NCBI RefSeq assembly: GCF_020615455.1
Contig: NC_059225.1
Coordinates: 40,677,546 to 40,741,545, forward strand
Source of the DNA: Coregonus clupeaformis
Taxonomy: Eukaryota > Chordata > Actinopteri > Salmoniformes > Salmonidae
Reading direction: 5' to 3'
DNA: 64,000 nucleotides
In this document: positions 21,505 to 33,877 of the stretch, piece after piece
Layout: each line of letters opens with the position of its first letter
Numbering within the stretch: the first letter of the stretch is position 1
The notes under the pieces: model-generated
The model's database searches: none
Told to the model about the DNA's origin: nothing
What the model saw: only the letters and a program-made list of their open reading frames with translations
Program-made: the position numbers and the translations under genes

Positions 21505-24500
21505 CCTTTTCAAAAAAGTTAACAGAGGGGAGAAGGGCTTTATCTAGGAGTGGTGGACATGTGAAAAGAAAGAAAATACTTTGTTTCTGGGGAAAAGGAA
21601 TCTCCATGGATCTACACATCCTGCCTAGCTCATAAATGCAGACAAAGCACTGGACAATTTTTAGGGAGATAATGATCTAGGGTTTGAGTGATCCAAGACT
21701 GGGTGGATCACACAATTCAAGTAGCCTCCAAAAATTAAATAGTGTGAGTTGAGATTGGGCAGCAAAGAAAAAAGTTTTTTAATAAAATCAACATCATCCC
21801 AATTGGGAGCATAAACATTTACAAGCAAAACAGAGAGAACCAGATACCATAACAAAAAGTCCCTGTGGATCGGAGATTATGTCAGCAGCAGTAAATTGTA
21901 CTTTCTTATGAATAAGTATTGCTGTTCCCCTTGCCCTAGCGTTGCATTTTGAATGGAATATTTGTCCAACCCAGGCTTTACTGAGTCTACCATGATCTGC
22001 TGTACACAGATGTGTTTCTTGTGAGAATGCTATATCGGTTTTTTAATTCTTAAGATGAGCAAATACTCTAGCCCAATTAACCGGGCCGTTCATTGCCTTG
22101 ACGTTCCAGCTTGTAAACCTAATAGCTGACCCCCCAACTCCCACCCCAAGATCTGAATTGTCAGTCATTAAAAATTCAGATTACAAAATGTAAACTGGAA
22201 TAGAGATGAAAACCCTGTATAAGACCACCGATCATATCTTGTGACAAAACAAAAAGCATGTACCGAAAAGTTAGACAAAATACTGTTGAGGTAGAATGTG
22301 TAACAATCAAATGGTTAATGAAGGCAAACAACGTCCCCCCACCCACCTGACATAAATCCCTCCAAATAACACAACAAAATAAACACAGTACAAAATAACA
22401 GACTTCCCCAAATAGGGTCAAATTCCTGGTTAACCATCTGTCACTTAACTTACCCTACACGAGGGCTCCCAAATATTAACATAATTATTTACAATGCCAG
22501 TTTTAAATTGTTTAAACTCAAATATTAACAGTGTCACTCAATAGTCGATCAGTTACATCCTCCATTGGCTTTAACAAGTGCAAATAGCCATGTAAAATTC
22601 TGTTGGTCAAGACTTTGCCCATGGGTTATGTTAGGGGTGTGCTCCATGCCACGCTCCCGCAGCCGCACCTCACAACTGTGTCCACAACCACAGGGAGTAA
22701 AATATGATACTCAGGCGCAGCGCGACCACAAAGACTACAGCAAGGAACGCACTCCACAAACACGATTGCCAAAATAGTCCGACTTCAATGAATCTCAGTA
22801 GAGGCGAAAGCTAAATATATCCAAACACCCACTTAATCAAACAAAGGCATTACAGTCAAATGAAAGCACATGCAAACAAGAAAGTAACCAGAGTCAGACC
22901 CTGAGATTGTAGCATTAGTAAATAGGCTTTAGAGAGGTAACGTTAAATGACTAGTTAATGCCAACTCAGTTCAAACAAAAACATAACAAACTCACGTTGG
23001 ATATTTAACATGTGTTACTAGTACCAGCTAAGCTAGTCAGCCAGCCAATGTTACTTACATTGATACAGGTCAACGTTCAGTTGATTCTAGATGTAGCTAG
23101 CTAGGTAGTTGTCCATGTCAAGCTATATCTCAGCTAGATAGCCGCTAGAAATGGTGGAGAAGTGCTTGAGCACTCCGGTTTTTGTTGTGCGTAGCAAGAC
23201 ATGCTAGCAAGTCATCCCAGACTTCTCAGCCAGTATAGATATAATAAAGATATCCCTGGGTGCTCCTGGAGTTAAGCACTCATCTTGTTGCCATGTAAAA
23301 ATACATTTCAATAAAATGTTAGCTAGCCAGCCAGATAGTAAACAGTCAAGTGTGTCCAGCCAGCTCCCGCTAGCCAGCCAATTTGATTGTGATGTATTAG
23401 CTAACGTTGCCACTAATCTCAGTCAAATAAAACTAAATAAAATAAAGATGTTATCAGGTGCTCTCGGAATGACAAAAAAAAAACATACTTTCATGTGAAA
23501 AGTAATATCCAAGTGGGTGTCATGAAAATCAGTCCGTTGCCAGCCAACAAAGTAGCCAGCTACATATTCCTCCCACCATGGCTATCCAGCCGGGCCGCTA
23601 CCTCTATCAACATTATTCTATGCGCCGGACATAGAACGCGTTAGCCTCGGCCAGTGTGTCAAAAATTAGGGTCTCTCCCTCATAAAAGACATGAAGACGG
23701 GCAGGGTGTAGGAGCTGAAACGTTATCCCCTTGTAGAGACCGGTTTTGGTGTCCTTGAATTCAGCTCTTTTCTTCACGAGATTGGCACTCAGGTCCGGGT
23801 AGAATGTATATCTTGGCCACGGAATTTTGGTTGATGGTCCCTCGCCCAGGGCATTGCACGTTCCTTGTTTTGGTAATGATGAAAGCGGGCTATGATTACC
23901 CTAGGCCGCTCCCCTGAGTTGAGTTTGGGGGCGAGGGATCTGTGCGCTCGGTCGAGCTCTGGCGGCTTGTCAAAGACACAGTTACCCATCACTTCCACCA
24001 GCATGTCGGAGACAAATTTCACAGGGTTGATTCCAGTCTCAATTCCCTCCATGACGCCAACGATACTGATGTTTTCCCTTCTGGTATAATTGTCCAACGA
24101 ATCTACCTTGGAAAGTAGAGCTGTGTTGGCCGTTATATATGAGCGACACTGCCTCTAGCTCGGCAATCCACTCTGTGTTGTCAGTGGAGAAACCTTCTAG
24201 TGTAGTGAGGCGTCGCCCAAACGTGTTGACTGTTTCTCCTCAAAAGGCATCAATGGAAGTTTGGAGAGGTGCCAGTGAAGTGCTGATGAGAGAAGCCATA
24301 TCCTCTTTTAGGCTACTTCTTTGTTTAGCTAGCTCAGCTACAAGCATGGTGATAGACAAGGCCTCCGACTCTGCAGCAGGGCTGCAACTACGGTGTTCGA
24401 GTAGTTGGTTCGGCCTTCGACGATGTGTTAGTCATAGCAGTTCTTTTCGGGTTGGTCTTGCTCAATGTACCATGAAAAGTGATTAAAAGAATATAACCAA

Positions 24501-24612
24501 ATGATACATCCACATAAAAACTAACTGCGGCATGTAAAAAACTTAAAGTTTAATTGGGGACCTCTTTCAAACACGTCTTCTTACATTGCCCGACCGGAAG
24601 TCCAATCGAGTG
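21505..24612 (-). mobile_element. L1-type LINE, copy 2 (inverted, lacks RT)
   Basis: The reverse complement aligns by eye with 621-3605: the 5' leader, ORF1, the long spacer and the start of ORF2. It ends inside the endonuclease, just after the SRIDY-equivalent region, which has itself lost about 20 bp. ORF1 lies at about 24400-23640 with YTRRENISIVGVMEG (24085) and LDRAHRSLAPK. It has an in-frame TGA near 24245 and frameshifts. ORF2 retains LVNVYAPNWDDVDF (21800). LINE copies usually lose the 5' end. This one has its 5' end and lacks the 3' half. Confidence 0.85.
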
Positions 24613-24639
24613 CCCTTCTCTATTTGCATGCTGAAAGTC

Positions 24640-25064
24640 AGTAGTTAACTTCTTTGAAAAATAGCATTATATATTTAGTGAAACACAATTCTCTCCATCA
24701 GTTTACTAAGAGCAGGCAGCAAACTGATTGGGAGGCTGTTAGAGCCAGCAAAGGGTGTTTTATTATTTTTAGGCAGTGGAATTACTTTAGCTTCCTTCCA
24801 CGCCTGTGGACATACACAATCCTTTAGGCTTTGGTTTAAGATATAACAAATAGGGGTGGCAATACAGTCTGCTATCTTTCTCAATAGTTTCCCATCAATG
24901 TTGTCTATACCTGTTGGCTTATCATTATTGATGGATAGTAGATTTTCCACCTCTCCCACACTAATTTGACCAATTTAACACAGCAATCCTTCTCTTTCAT
25001 TATTAGATATTCTATACCCCCCCCTAAAAAAAATCCAGATTTCTTCCAAAAAAATTCATATATA
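24640..25064 (-). mobile_element. LINE-X fragment, copy 2 (RT N-terminal region)
   Basis: The reverse strand 24959-24675 encodes NDKPTGIDNIDGKLLRKIAD, then ICYILNQSLKDCVCPQAWKE and KVIPLPKN. It is colinear with 14600-14850 of LINE-X. Here AWKEAKVIPLPK is preserved better than in the first copy. It is cut at 25065 by Tc1 D. Confidence 0.8.
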
Positions 25065-26663
25065 TACAGTGGGGCAAAAAAGTATTTAGTCAGCCACCAA
25101 TTGTGCAAGTTCTCCCACTTAAAAAGATGAGAGAGGCCTGTAATTTTCATCATAGGTACACATCAACTATGACAGACAAATTGAGGGAAAAAAATTAAGA
25201 AAATCACATTGTAGGATTTTTAATGAATTTATTTGCAAATTATGGTGGAAAATAAGTATTTGATCACCTAAAAACAAGCAAGATTTCTGGCTCTCACAGA
25301 CCTGTAACTTCTTCTTTAAGAGGCTCCTCTGTCCTCCACTCGTTACCTGTATTAATGGCACCTGTTTGAACTTGTTATCAGTATAAAAGACACCTGTCCA
25401 CAACCTCAAACAGTCACACTCCAAACTCCACTATGGCCAAGACCAAAGAGCTGTCAAAGGACACCAGAAACAAAATTGTAGACCTGCACCAGGCTGGGAA
25501 GACTGAATCTGCAATAGGTAAGCAGCTTGGTTTGAAGAAATCAACTGTGGGAGCAATTATTAGGAAATGGAAGACATACAAGACCACTGATAATCTCCCT
25601 CGATCTGGGGCTCCACGCAAGATCTCACCCCGTGGGGTCAAAATGATCACAAGAACGGTGAGCAGAAATCCCAGAACCACACGGGGGGACCTAGTGAATG
25701 ACCTGCAGAGAGCTGGGACCAAAGTAACAAAGCCTACCATCAGTAACACACTACGCCGCCAGGGACTCAAATCCTGCAGTGCCAGACGTGTCCCCCTGCT
25801 TAAGCCAGTACATGTCCAGGCCCGTCTGAAGTTTGCTAGAGTGCATTTGGATGATCCAGAAGAGGATTGGGAGAATGTCATATGGTCAGATGAAACCATA
25901 ATATAACTTTTTGGTAAAAACTCAACTTGTCGTGTTTGGAGGACAAAGAATGCTGAGTTGCATCCAAAGAACACCATACCTACTGTGAAGCATGGGGGTG
26001 GAAACATCATGCTTTGGGGCTGTTTTTCTGCAAAGGGACCAGGACGACTGATCCGTGTGAAGGAAAGAATGAATGGGGCCATGTATCGTGAGATTTTGAG
26101 TGAAAACCTCCTTCCATCAGCAAGGGCATTGAAGATGAAATGTGGCTGGGTCTTTCAGCATGACAATGATCCCAAACACACCGCCCGGGCAACGAAGGAG
26201 TGGCTTCGTAAGAAGCATTTCAAGGTCCTGGAGTGGCCTAGCCAGTCTCCAGATCTCAACCCCATAGAAAATCTTTGGAGGGAGTTGAAAGTCCGTGCTG
26301 CCCAGCGACAGCCCCAAAACATCACTGCTCTAGAGGAGATCTTCATGGAGGAATGGGCCAAAATACCAGCAACAGTGTGTGAAAACCTTGTGAAGACTTA
26401 CAGAAAACGTTTGACCTGTGTCATTGCCAACAAAGTGTATATAACAAAGTATTGAGAAACTTTTGTTATTGACCAAATACTTATTTTCCACCATAATTTG
26501 CAAATAAATTCATTAAAAATCCTACAATGTGTTTTTCTGGAGAAAAAAAATCTCATTTTGTCTGTCATAGTTGACGTGTACCTATGATGAAAATTACAGG
26601 CCTCTCTCATCTTTTTAAGTGGGAGAACTTGCACAATTGGTGGCTGACTAAATTTTTCCCCCA

Positions 26664-26667
<4 letters not shown>
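25065..26667 (+). mobile_element. Tc1 transposon D, complete ends
   Basis: TA-flanked termini cagtggggcaaaaaagtatt and aatttttcccccactg frame an element of about 1.6 kb of the same family as Tc1 B. Inverted terminal similarity continues inward through cagccaccaattgtgcaagt. It is inserted in the LINE-X fragment. The right end runs into a TA microsatellite. Confidence 0.95.
25433..26455 (+). pseudogene. Tc1 D transposase, one nonsense codon
   Basis: The frame opens at ATG 25433 (MAKTKELSKDTRNKIVDLHQ) with paired HTH domains, and includes VGAIIRKWKTYK and SNTLRRQGLKS. It reaches IWSDET, then TAA at 25904-25906. After the stop the catalytic domain continues: ELHPKNTIP, GNIMLWGCFSAKGPGR, FQHDNDPKHTARATKEW and SQSPDLNPIENLWREL, ending at 26455. 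The total of about 340 codons is the usual Tc1 length. Apart from the stop the gene looks nearly complete. Tc1 B has the same TAA. Confidence 0.93.

Positions 26668-26698
<31 letters not shown>
26668..26698. repeat. (TA)n microsatellite
   Basis: About 30 bp of TA repeat directly after the Tc1 D end. Confidence 0.95.
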
Positions 26699-26699
<1 letters not shown>

Positions 26700-26963
26700 A
26701 TCACCACACCTTTATTGGATTTTCAACATTGCAGAACCAATTACATTTTTAGTAAGTACTAGCTCCAAGGTGCCAATAATTTTGTCCATGCCATTTGTCT
26801 TAAGTAAAACATATATATTTTAAACAACGTTTACAAAAATAAAATTGGTTCTGCAATGTTGAAAATTCAATAAAAAGGTATGGTGACCAAAAGTATTTTT
26901 TGAAGAGATAAGGAATTATTTAAGAAAATTGCAAGGGTGCCAATATATTTGGCCGGCACTGTA
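26699..26963. mobile_element. Tc1-like MITE with internal inverted repeats
   Basis: attttcaacattgcagaacc near the left and ggttctgcaatgttgaaaat near the middle form an inverted pair. The right end reads ccaatatatttggccggcac then tgta, a Tc1-type terminus. There is no transposase. The left terminus is masked by the TA run. Confidence 0.65.
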
Positions 26964-27549
26964 GCTATCTTTCTTTCTTTATGTCACTAAGTATATGAGC
27001 TGTCATCCTTAAACTCACTGAGCTGTCAAGAAACACACTGTTAATATACTGTAAGTATAACATTTTGTGTCTGCTCCTTTTTTCTTTTTTTAAGGAGTCT
27101 TCATTGAAAAGGCGCAATGCTCGCTCACCATTAAAACTATTCATATATTTGTTTGGTTGCACCTTGACTCACGTTGGTTGACAATGCAATGTACTTTATT
27201 CAGACCGCAAGGAAAGAGATGGGGAGACAGAACAGGTAAAGACATAGGACAGGATGTGGTTTGAAACCCCGCCTCTGGGGGTAATGTGTAGTCTGTAGTC
27301 AGCAATACTACCACTTAAACCTCTGTCTCTATCTGCTCTGCTCTGTTTTTTTGGTGTATTGACTGTTGGCTCATACCACCAGTCTAATGTCTGGGTTGGT
27401 TGTTTTTCAAGGGGTTCGTTATAGTCAGTGCTTGCTCTAAAATCTGCGTCGCATCAGATCTCCACTGGCACAGACCAGAAGCTAGTTAGACAGTCAGAAA
27501 CTAGAGACAGATTTTTTGGCTATCGAAACTGATGACTTATCAGTCAGCT

Positions 27550-27632
<83 letters not shown>

Positions 27633-30057
27633 CATGTTGTGCTTGTTTGTTGACCTCGGTAGCACTTCATCATTGCAAGAGGGACTTGCCAAAATAAGAA
27701 AAGGCCCAAAATAAGACCTACAAAAGTTGATGTTCCAAGAATCATTTCAGAATGCTCATTCTGCCAAAGTGCAGTAGTATTTACAGTACAGGATAGTGTA
27801 AGGTATTGGACAGAGACTCAAGGTCAAAGGGCATCTACAGGCTCCACACCAGCATCCTCGGTCAGCACTTCCTGGTATCAGCACGGGCCTTGGCCATCCA
27901 TTATTTGGCAGCTTTCTTGGGCCACAGTCTCCCACAGTCTGCCAATCTTGACATCTCTCTCAGATACAGTAAATCAACGGGCTCTCCGTTTGTGTTTTTC
28001 TCTAGTTAACATCAGTTATGTCCTTCTGTAGCAAAATATAGTTATGTTTCACCGCTCATGTACTGTAAATACTAAGCACTTCAGAATCTGCTAATTGTTT
28101 CCAAGTGCTTCACTCTCATGAATGAGAAAAGTCAGGTCAGAAAGTTTCACAGTCAAAATGTATATCGAAGTAGAGACGCTAACTTTGAAAGGCCTGCATC
28201 TCCCTATAATCACAGGCAAGCGCCAGGTTTTCCTGTACATGAGTGGCAATTGAAAATGTGCCTGCAAATGGTAGTAGTGCATTAACGTCTATCTAACGAT
28301 GGAAAACAGCCCTTTAAAAAAAAAACACATGGTGGCTACTGTGTACGTGTCCATCTCTCTGATGATCTATTTAGTGCAGACTAGCATTAGCTAGTCAGCT
28401 TTAGACTGAAACTGGTCCAGGTCAGCTGTTAGCACTAGCACAGGAACCGCATCAAAGTCAGTGGCTGAAATTGCTATCTTGCTTCTTTGCCGAGCTACTC
28501 ACTATTCACCATTAAGGGGATGAAGCCTGTCCAAATGTATGTCCTGGCTCTGTAATTGTCTTCCGGCTAGCTCCTCTCTCACATTTTAATAAAGGTTCAA
28601 GACGGGTGTGAGATTTGTCCGCCCAACTTACTACCATCTGCTATCTTCCACCGTGGGCCACCTACCCTTAGAGCCCCTCTGCAAACTGCTGCCCATATCA
28701 CAACGAATCCCTTCTCCCAATTAGAAAGGCTGGAACCCGACCATTTCACCCACAGCAACTGTTGCTTTCAGAGACAGGTGTCAAGATATAAACAAACTAT
28801 TTGTTTTGGTTGTTACTCTTGTAACCAGACATGACATGTTAGGCCGCCACCCTGCAGGTGGTAGGTATAAACATAACTTTAATGAGGGCTTACTTTGCGA
28901 AGCTCCGTATCAGGTAGTGATTGTAGTCTCTGTAGCTAAAGCAAGCGTTAACTTCCCCACGCCTCCTCTGAATGCTAAATCACTGTATTGTAAAATGTCT
29001 TAACATGCTAATTGGTCCATTGAATCTCCTTAACGCTTGTTGGCAGTTAAAAGCAGCGAGGTATCTAGGAGCCCAGCTTGAAATGGAATAGAGAAAATTA
29101 AAGAAGTGCTGCACTGGCAGGGTCAAGGTTTTTGTAGGAATGAAAGTATGGAACTGAATGAAAGATTGGAAGAAAAAGAGTACCTGCCACCCACCCACAC
29201 AGCCCATTGCCACTGCCATAAAATCCCTTCCTGGTCACCAAGAGGGCTGTTTTAACACATCATAAATTAGCATAGTATTAACACACATGGCCTGACTTAG
29301 AATACATCCCATATGCACATGCGCACACACACACATGCACACACACCCTTCTATCTCCAAATGCCTTAATGTACCAAAGAAATGCTTTAGTTCAACAACA
29401 TGATAAATTACTTACACAGCATTCATATCACACACACACAAGTCAATAAGCACGGCGCGAAAGGCAGGCCCTCTCAGAGAGCTCCTTTGACGATTCATAA
29501 AGAACTGCTCAGAGGGGTGGGTGAGTGGGGTCCCAATTATTTCAGCAACACCACTTCAAACAGGAACTCTGTCCCTCCCTCGTCTAACACGCCTCTGAAG
29601 CCATCTCTCCTCTCTCTTCCCTGACATCTCAGTGCTCTGAATGTCTCTCTGACAGTTATGAGGTTCTCTGAGGCTTAGCAATTTCACTGAACCCCCGGGG
29701 TGTGTGCCTGCGTCAATGTACTGCACAGGTAACCACTGATAGGGTGTGTTTTTGTTGGTAATGGTGGTAATCAAGTCCAAACTTGAGCGCTCCGGACCTG
29801 AATAGAACGACCAGCGTCGTTAAGTGACATTTTGTTAACTTTTTGGGAGGCACATTTTTGCTCTATTACCAATCAGCTGGGGATAAATCAGCCTACTTCA
29901 GAACACTCTTTCTGCCTTTATTTGTTTGCTTCTCTCTCTCCCTTATTCTTTCCGGTCTTTCTCCCTCTCTCCGTACCCTCTCGTTTATTTTCCTCTTCTT
30001 GCCCCATCTCTCTCTCCCCTCCTTCTCCTCTCTCTTTCTCTTTCTGTCCCTTTCCAG
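26964..30057. other. Upstream intron of clip4 or intergenic DNA; no exon found
   Basis: I looked here for the last ankyrin-repeat exon of CLIP4 and did not find it. Apart from the GT microsatellite the stretch appears to be single-copy non-coding sequence. The 29930-30056 part is a long polypyrimidine tract leading to the first CLIP4 exon in the window. Confidence 0.5.
27552..27628. repeat. (GT)n microsatellite
   Basis: About 38 uninterrupted GT units. It is likely to be length-polymorphic. Confidence 0.98.
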
Positions 30058-30312
30058 AACGAAAGGGGCCAGTGCCCGGCCGACGTGGTACCCGAGCCCT
30101 TGGACATGCCCCTGGAGATGGCGGATGCCGCCGCCCTGGCAAAGGAGTTGCGCAGCCTGCTGAGGGAGGCCCTGTCCCGGCCCTGCACCCCACTGCCACT
30201 GCCACTCACCCTTCCTGCCCTGGCAACACCAGGCCTCTCCGACAAGGCCCGGGCCCAGCTCACTACCATGAACATCCAGCTGGGCGACCGCGTGGTCATT
30301 GCTGGTCAGAAG
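30058..30312 (+). CDS. clip4: clip4 exon: post-ankyrin linker and start of CAP-Gly 1
   Basis: The acceptor is ...ctttccag and the donor is gtaggc. The 255 nt are in phase 0 at both ends, giving 85 residues. It reads PADVVPEPLDMPLEMADAA, then an acidic/leucine helix (LAKELRSLLREAL), a proline-rich stretch, and LGDRVVIAGQK, the first strand of CAP-Gly 1. Confidence 0.93.
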
Positions 30313-31226
30313 GTAGGCGTCCAGTTCCATAGCCATCAATGAAGCATCTCAAATCCACATTGGTTGATTGTTCATAACTGAGGTAAAAAATGAGCCTTCT
30401 TAGTCTTCTCATTTGAGTAAATGGTCAATTCCTCATGTGGCAAGCCAGTCAGACAATCAGAACAGAAGCCTCTTGTTCCTTCTACACATTCTAAGGCTTA
30501 TCTATACAGCCCTCAATGAAAGATCATGTTGCTATCATGTTGATCATGCTGTTCACCCCACCGACTCTAGCCCCGGGAAAATACACAATATTTTGGCTGT
30601 CAAGTATGTTTTTATTTTTTCTCAAGACAAGTGAAGGAGAAGAAAGGTATGAAAACGAATAGAAAAGGAATGCAGCATGGTGAATTGAAGGACTTGTAAT
30701 CTTCATTGTGTTTTTGCTTGAAGATGCCCTCACTGTCGCGGCTCCTAAGCACGCACACACCAGTCGGACGGGGCCCCCTGAAAGAACAAGCCATTAATGA
30801 ATTTTCTCTCCACACTGCGAGCGAAAACGCTGGGCGTGGAGTTCCCGCAGATTGGCTAATCAAAACCCTATTATTACATCTCAGAAACCGGCCAGGTGCT
30901 TTGATCTCTATTTTCCTTTAAATTCATTTTTTTCCCTTCTCAGCGTGTTTATATATTTAGACACATCAAAACATGCGGCAGGTTCTTGATAGAGGGGGCC
31001 GCTCTTACCTAAATGCGCAGCAAAGCGCGTGTGCATTTCTAAATGAAGAGGTAATCACTTTCCGCCACACTCTGCCGATGGGCAGATAAAGAGAGGATGA
31101 AACGAGCATTCCGTTTTTTAAAACTTTTTACTGACTGTTTATCTGTAGGAGTAGAACCCTGTTTGTTGGCTTTAAAGCTGTTTAACCTGTGTGTGTGTGT
31201 GTATGTGTGTGTGCGCACGGATTCAG

Positions 31227-31362
31227 GTGGGTACTCTGCAGTTCTGCGGTAGCACCGAGTTTGCCGGTGGTCTTTGGGCCGGTGTGGAACTCGACCAAGC
31301 GGAGGGGAAAAACGATGGATCCGTCGCGGGAGTGCAGTACTTCACCTGCCGCCTCAAACACG
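31227..31362 (+). CDS. clip4: clip4 exon: core of CAP-Gly 1
   Basis: Acceptor attcag after a GT run, donor gtacat, 136 nt. It encodes VGTLQFCGSTEFAGGLWAGV, then ELDQAEGKNDGSVAGVQYF and ends in RLKH. This holds the GKNDG tail-binding motif and the conserved aromatic residues of the groove. Confidence 0.95.
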
Positions 31363-31687
31363 GTACATCCGCTACAACCCCAACTGACAGTACTCCCTAA
31401 GCACTTATCAATCCAAAACTATTAGGACCTATTGAACAAGTCAGTTGCTCAATGGTGTCTGAACGGCTTGCTGGCAATTGCTATTCTCCATGTGAGATGT
31501 GAGTCAATGGCTGCCCTAATCTGGTGTTTGGCCTTTGTTGACCTTTTGCACTCATCATTACTTTGAGCAATCACTCTATCTTTCTATCTCTCTCTCTCTC
31601 TCTCTTTCTCTCTCTCCCTCTATGTCTCTCTGTGTCTGTTTGTCTCTCTTGTTCTCCCTTCTCACATTCTCTATTTCCCGCTGACAG

Positions 31688-31795
31688 GGATCTTTGCACC
31701 CCTGTCCAAGATCAGCAAACCCTCTGAACGACACAAAGCCATACGGCCCCCTCAGCGCATCGACATATCGCGCGTCACCTCCAAAATAAACACAG
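31688..31795 (+). CDS. clip4: clip4 exon: end of CAP-Gly 1 and linker
   Basis: Acceptor ctgacag, donor gtaacc, 108 nt. The first two bases complete a glycine split with the previous exon. It reads GIFAPLSKISKPSERHKA, closing the CAP-Gly fold, then IDISRVTSKINT. Confidence 0.93.
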
Positions 31796-32770
31796 GTAAC
31801 CGTTTTTTAAATGTATTTTGCGTCTATGTATGGATGTTTGGATAGGGTACACGGTAAAGGATAGCTAGGCCTATAGTCCGAAGGGGCATAAAGACAAATG
31901 GACTCGGCCCAAATAAGAAACCTATTTGTGATGAAAAAACATCATTATGATAGCACAGAGAAGCTCTTGAGCCTGAAGGGCTGAGAGGTTGAGATAGGGA
32001 GGTAGGGAGTAGAGTCGGGAAGAGTGGTAGAAGATGGAGAATGGTATAAAGGGTGGAGAGCCATTTTCCACGAGTCACCGTTTATCTCAATAAACCCCCT
32101 CAAGGACCTGTTTCTGGAAACTCATACACATTAATGCATTATTAGAGACCACACATCACAGGAACCACGGAAACACACACCTTGCCACCTCTCCCTCCCT
32201 TGCAGAAACATCCAGGAATAATGACATTAGTTCGATTTAATGTCTGATCCCCCTCAATCCCAATATGCTTCCACTGACTGAAACATAACTCTGACATGAA
32301 TTCACTCTGGGGGTTGTGGAACACAAGCCATGATACAGACAGTAATGGTAATGAAACCCATATGTCTTCATCTCCCTGCTGCTCGGGGGTGGCTAGCAAA
32401 CAACAGAGGGGCCAACGATGAAGTCACAAACCCCATGAAAGGTGATACCGGCTTCACGAGGGCGCCAATCTCGGCTAACCGGATTACCGTGGATGCCCGA
32501 CGGAAAGGTGCAACCACCACCTCCAATGTTTGTGACTCAATATCTTGCCTACCTCACCTGGGAACGAGATGGTTTATCTGTCTGTCGGAGCTCTCCGGGG
32601 CACAAACCAAAGTCTCTCCCACACCTTGATTGGATTGTCTGACGTGGTCGCAGAGGCAGCAAAGCAAACCCACAGTAGTATCATGTTTGATTGTAGGGAG
32701 GGTGTTATTTTCTTTGAATGCTTAATTTGGTCATTGGACTACACTGCTGAAGGAAGGAGACACAAGACAC
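31796..32770. other. clip4 intron sequence without recognised element
   Basis: No repeat end or ORF is convincing before the LINE fragment that starts near 32771. Confidence 0.5.
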
Positions 32771-33622
32771 TTCCTGACGGGCCGCCCCTAGGTGGTGAAG
32801 GTAGGAAACAACACATCCACTTCGCTGATACTCAACACAGGGGCCCAGCAAGGGTGCGTGCTCAGCCCCCTCCTGTACTTCCTGTTCACCCATGACTGCA
32901 TGGCCACGCACGCCTCCAACTCAATCATCAGGTTTGCAGACGACACAACAGTAGTAGGCCTGATTACCAACAATGACGAGACAGCCTACAGGGAGGAGGT
33001 GAGGACCCTGGCAGAGTGGTGCCAGGAAAATAACATCTTTCAATGTCAAGAAAATGAAGGAGCTGATCGTGGACTTCAGGAAACAGCAGAGGGAGCACGC
33101 CCCTATCCACCTCGATGGGACCGTGGTGGAGAACGTGGAAAGCTTCAAGTTTCTCGGCGTACACATCCCTGACAATCTGAAATGGTCCACCCACACAGAC
33201 AGTGTGGTGAAGAAGGCACAACAGGCCCCTAAGACCCTCAGAAACTTTTACAGATGCACAATTGAGATTGAGATGCACTATCTCAAGGCCATCAGACTGT
33301 TAAATAGCCATCACTAGCACATTAGAGGCTGCTGCTGCCTATTGAAATCACTGGCCACTTTAAGAAATGGAACACTAGTCACTTTAATAATGTTTACATA
33401 TCTTGCACTACTCATCTCATATGTATCTTAGTCCATGCCGCTCTGTCATTGCTTGTCCATATATGTATATATTCTTAAATCCCATTCCTTACTTTTTTGT
33501 GTGTATTGGGTATATGTTGTGTAATTGTTAGATATTACTGCACTGTCGGAGCTAGAAGCACAAGCATTTCGCTACACCCGCAATAACATCTGCTAAACAC
33601 GTGTATGTGACAAATAGAATTT
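32771..33622 (+). mobile_element. CR1/L2-group LINE (LINE-Y), 5'-truncated, complete 3' tail
   Basis: It encodes QQGCVLSPLLYFLFTHDCMA, FADDTTVVGLI (the RT active site, FADD) near 32935, a frame change near 33040, LIVDFRKQ, and VESFKFLGVHIPDNLKWSTH near 33145. The 3' UTR ends tatgtgacaaatagaatttg atttg at 33600-33620, the usual tail of this salmonid LINE. It lies in a clip4 intron. A relative lies at 63625-64000 on the other strand. Confidence 0.85.
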
Positions 33623-33634
33623 GATTTGATCACA

Positions 33635-33792
33635 ACTTTTTTTTATTTTAAATAAGTACCCTTTTTCGTGATATCCAATTGGTAGTTACAGTCTTTTCCC
33701 ATCGCTGCAACTCCACTACGGACTCGGGAGAGGCGAAGGTCGTGAGCCATGCGTCCTCCGAAGCATGACCCTGCCAAGCCGCACTGCTTCTT
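33635..33792 (-). mobile_element. SINE middle-segment fragment
   Basis: The reverse strand reads aagcagtgcggcttggcagg, gcctctcccgagtccgtag and aattggatatcacgaaaaag, the body of the salmonid SINE type whose head appears at 43340. The tRNA-like head is missing. Confidence 0.65.
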
Positions 33793-33877
33793 GATATTTT
33801 GTCTCCTTTTCATTTACTCATTTGTGTTTTGTCCCTTTCTTTCTTTATGAATGTGCCTCTTTTTGTGTGGAGAAAAG

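Noticed and set aside
29832..30342. Several long overlapping ORFs around the first CLIP4 exon
   Set aside because: They come from the C/T-rich tract and GC-rich exon in other frames. Only the frame that splices into 31227 matches CLIP4.
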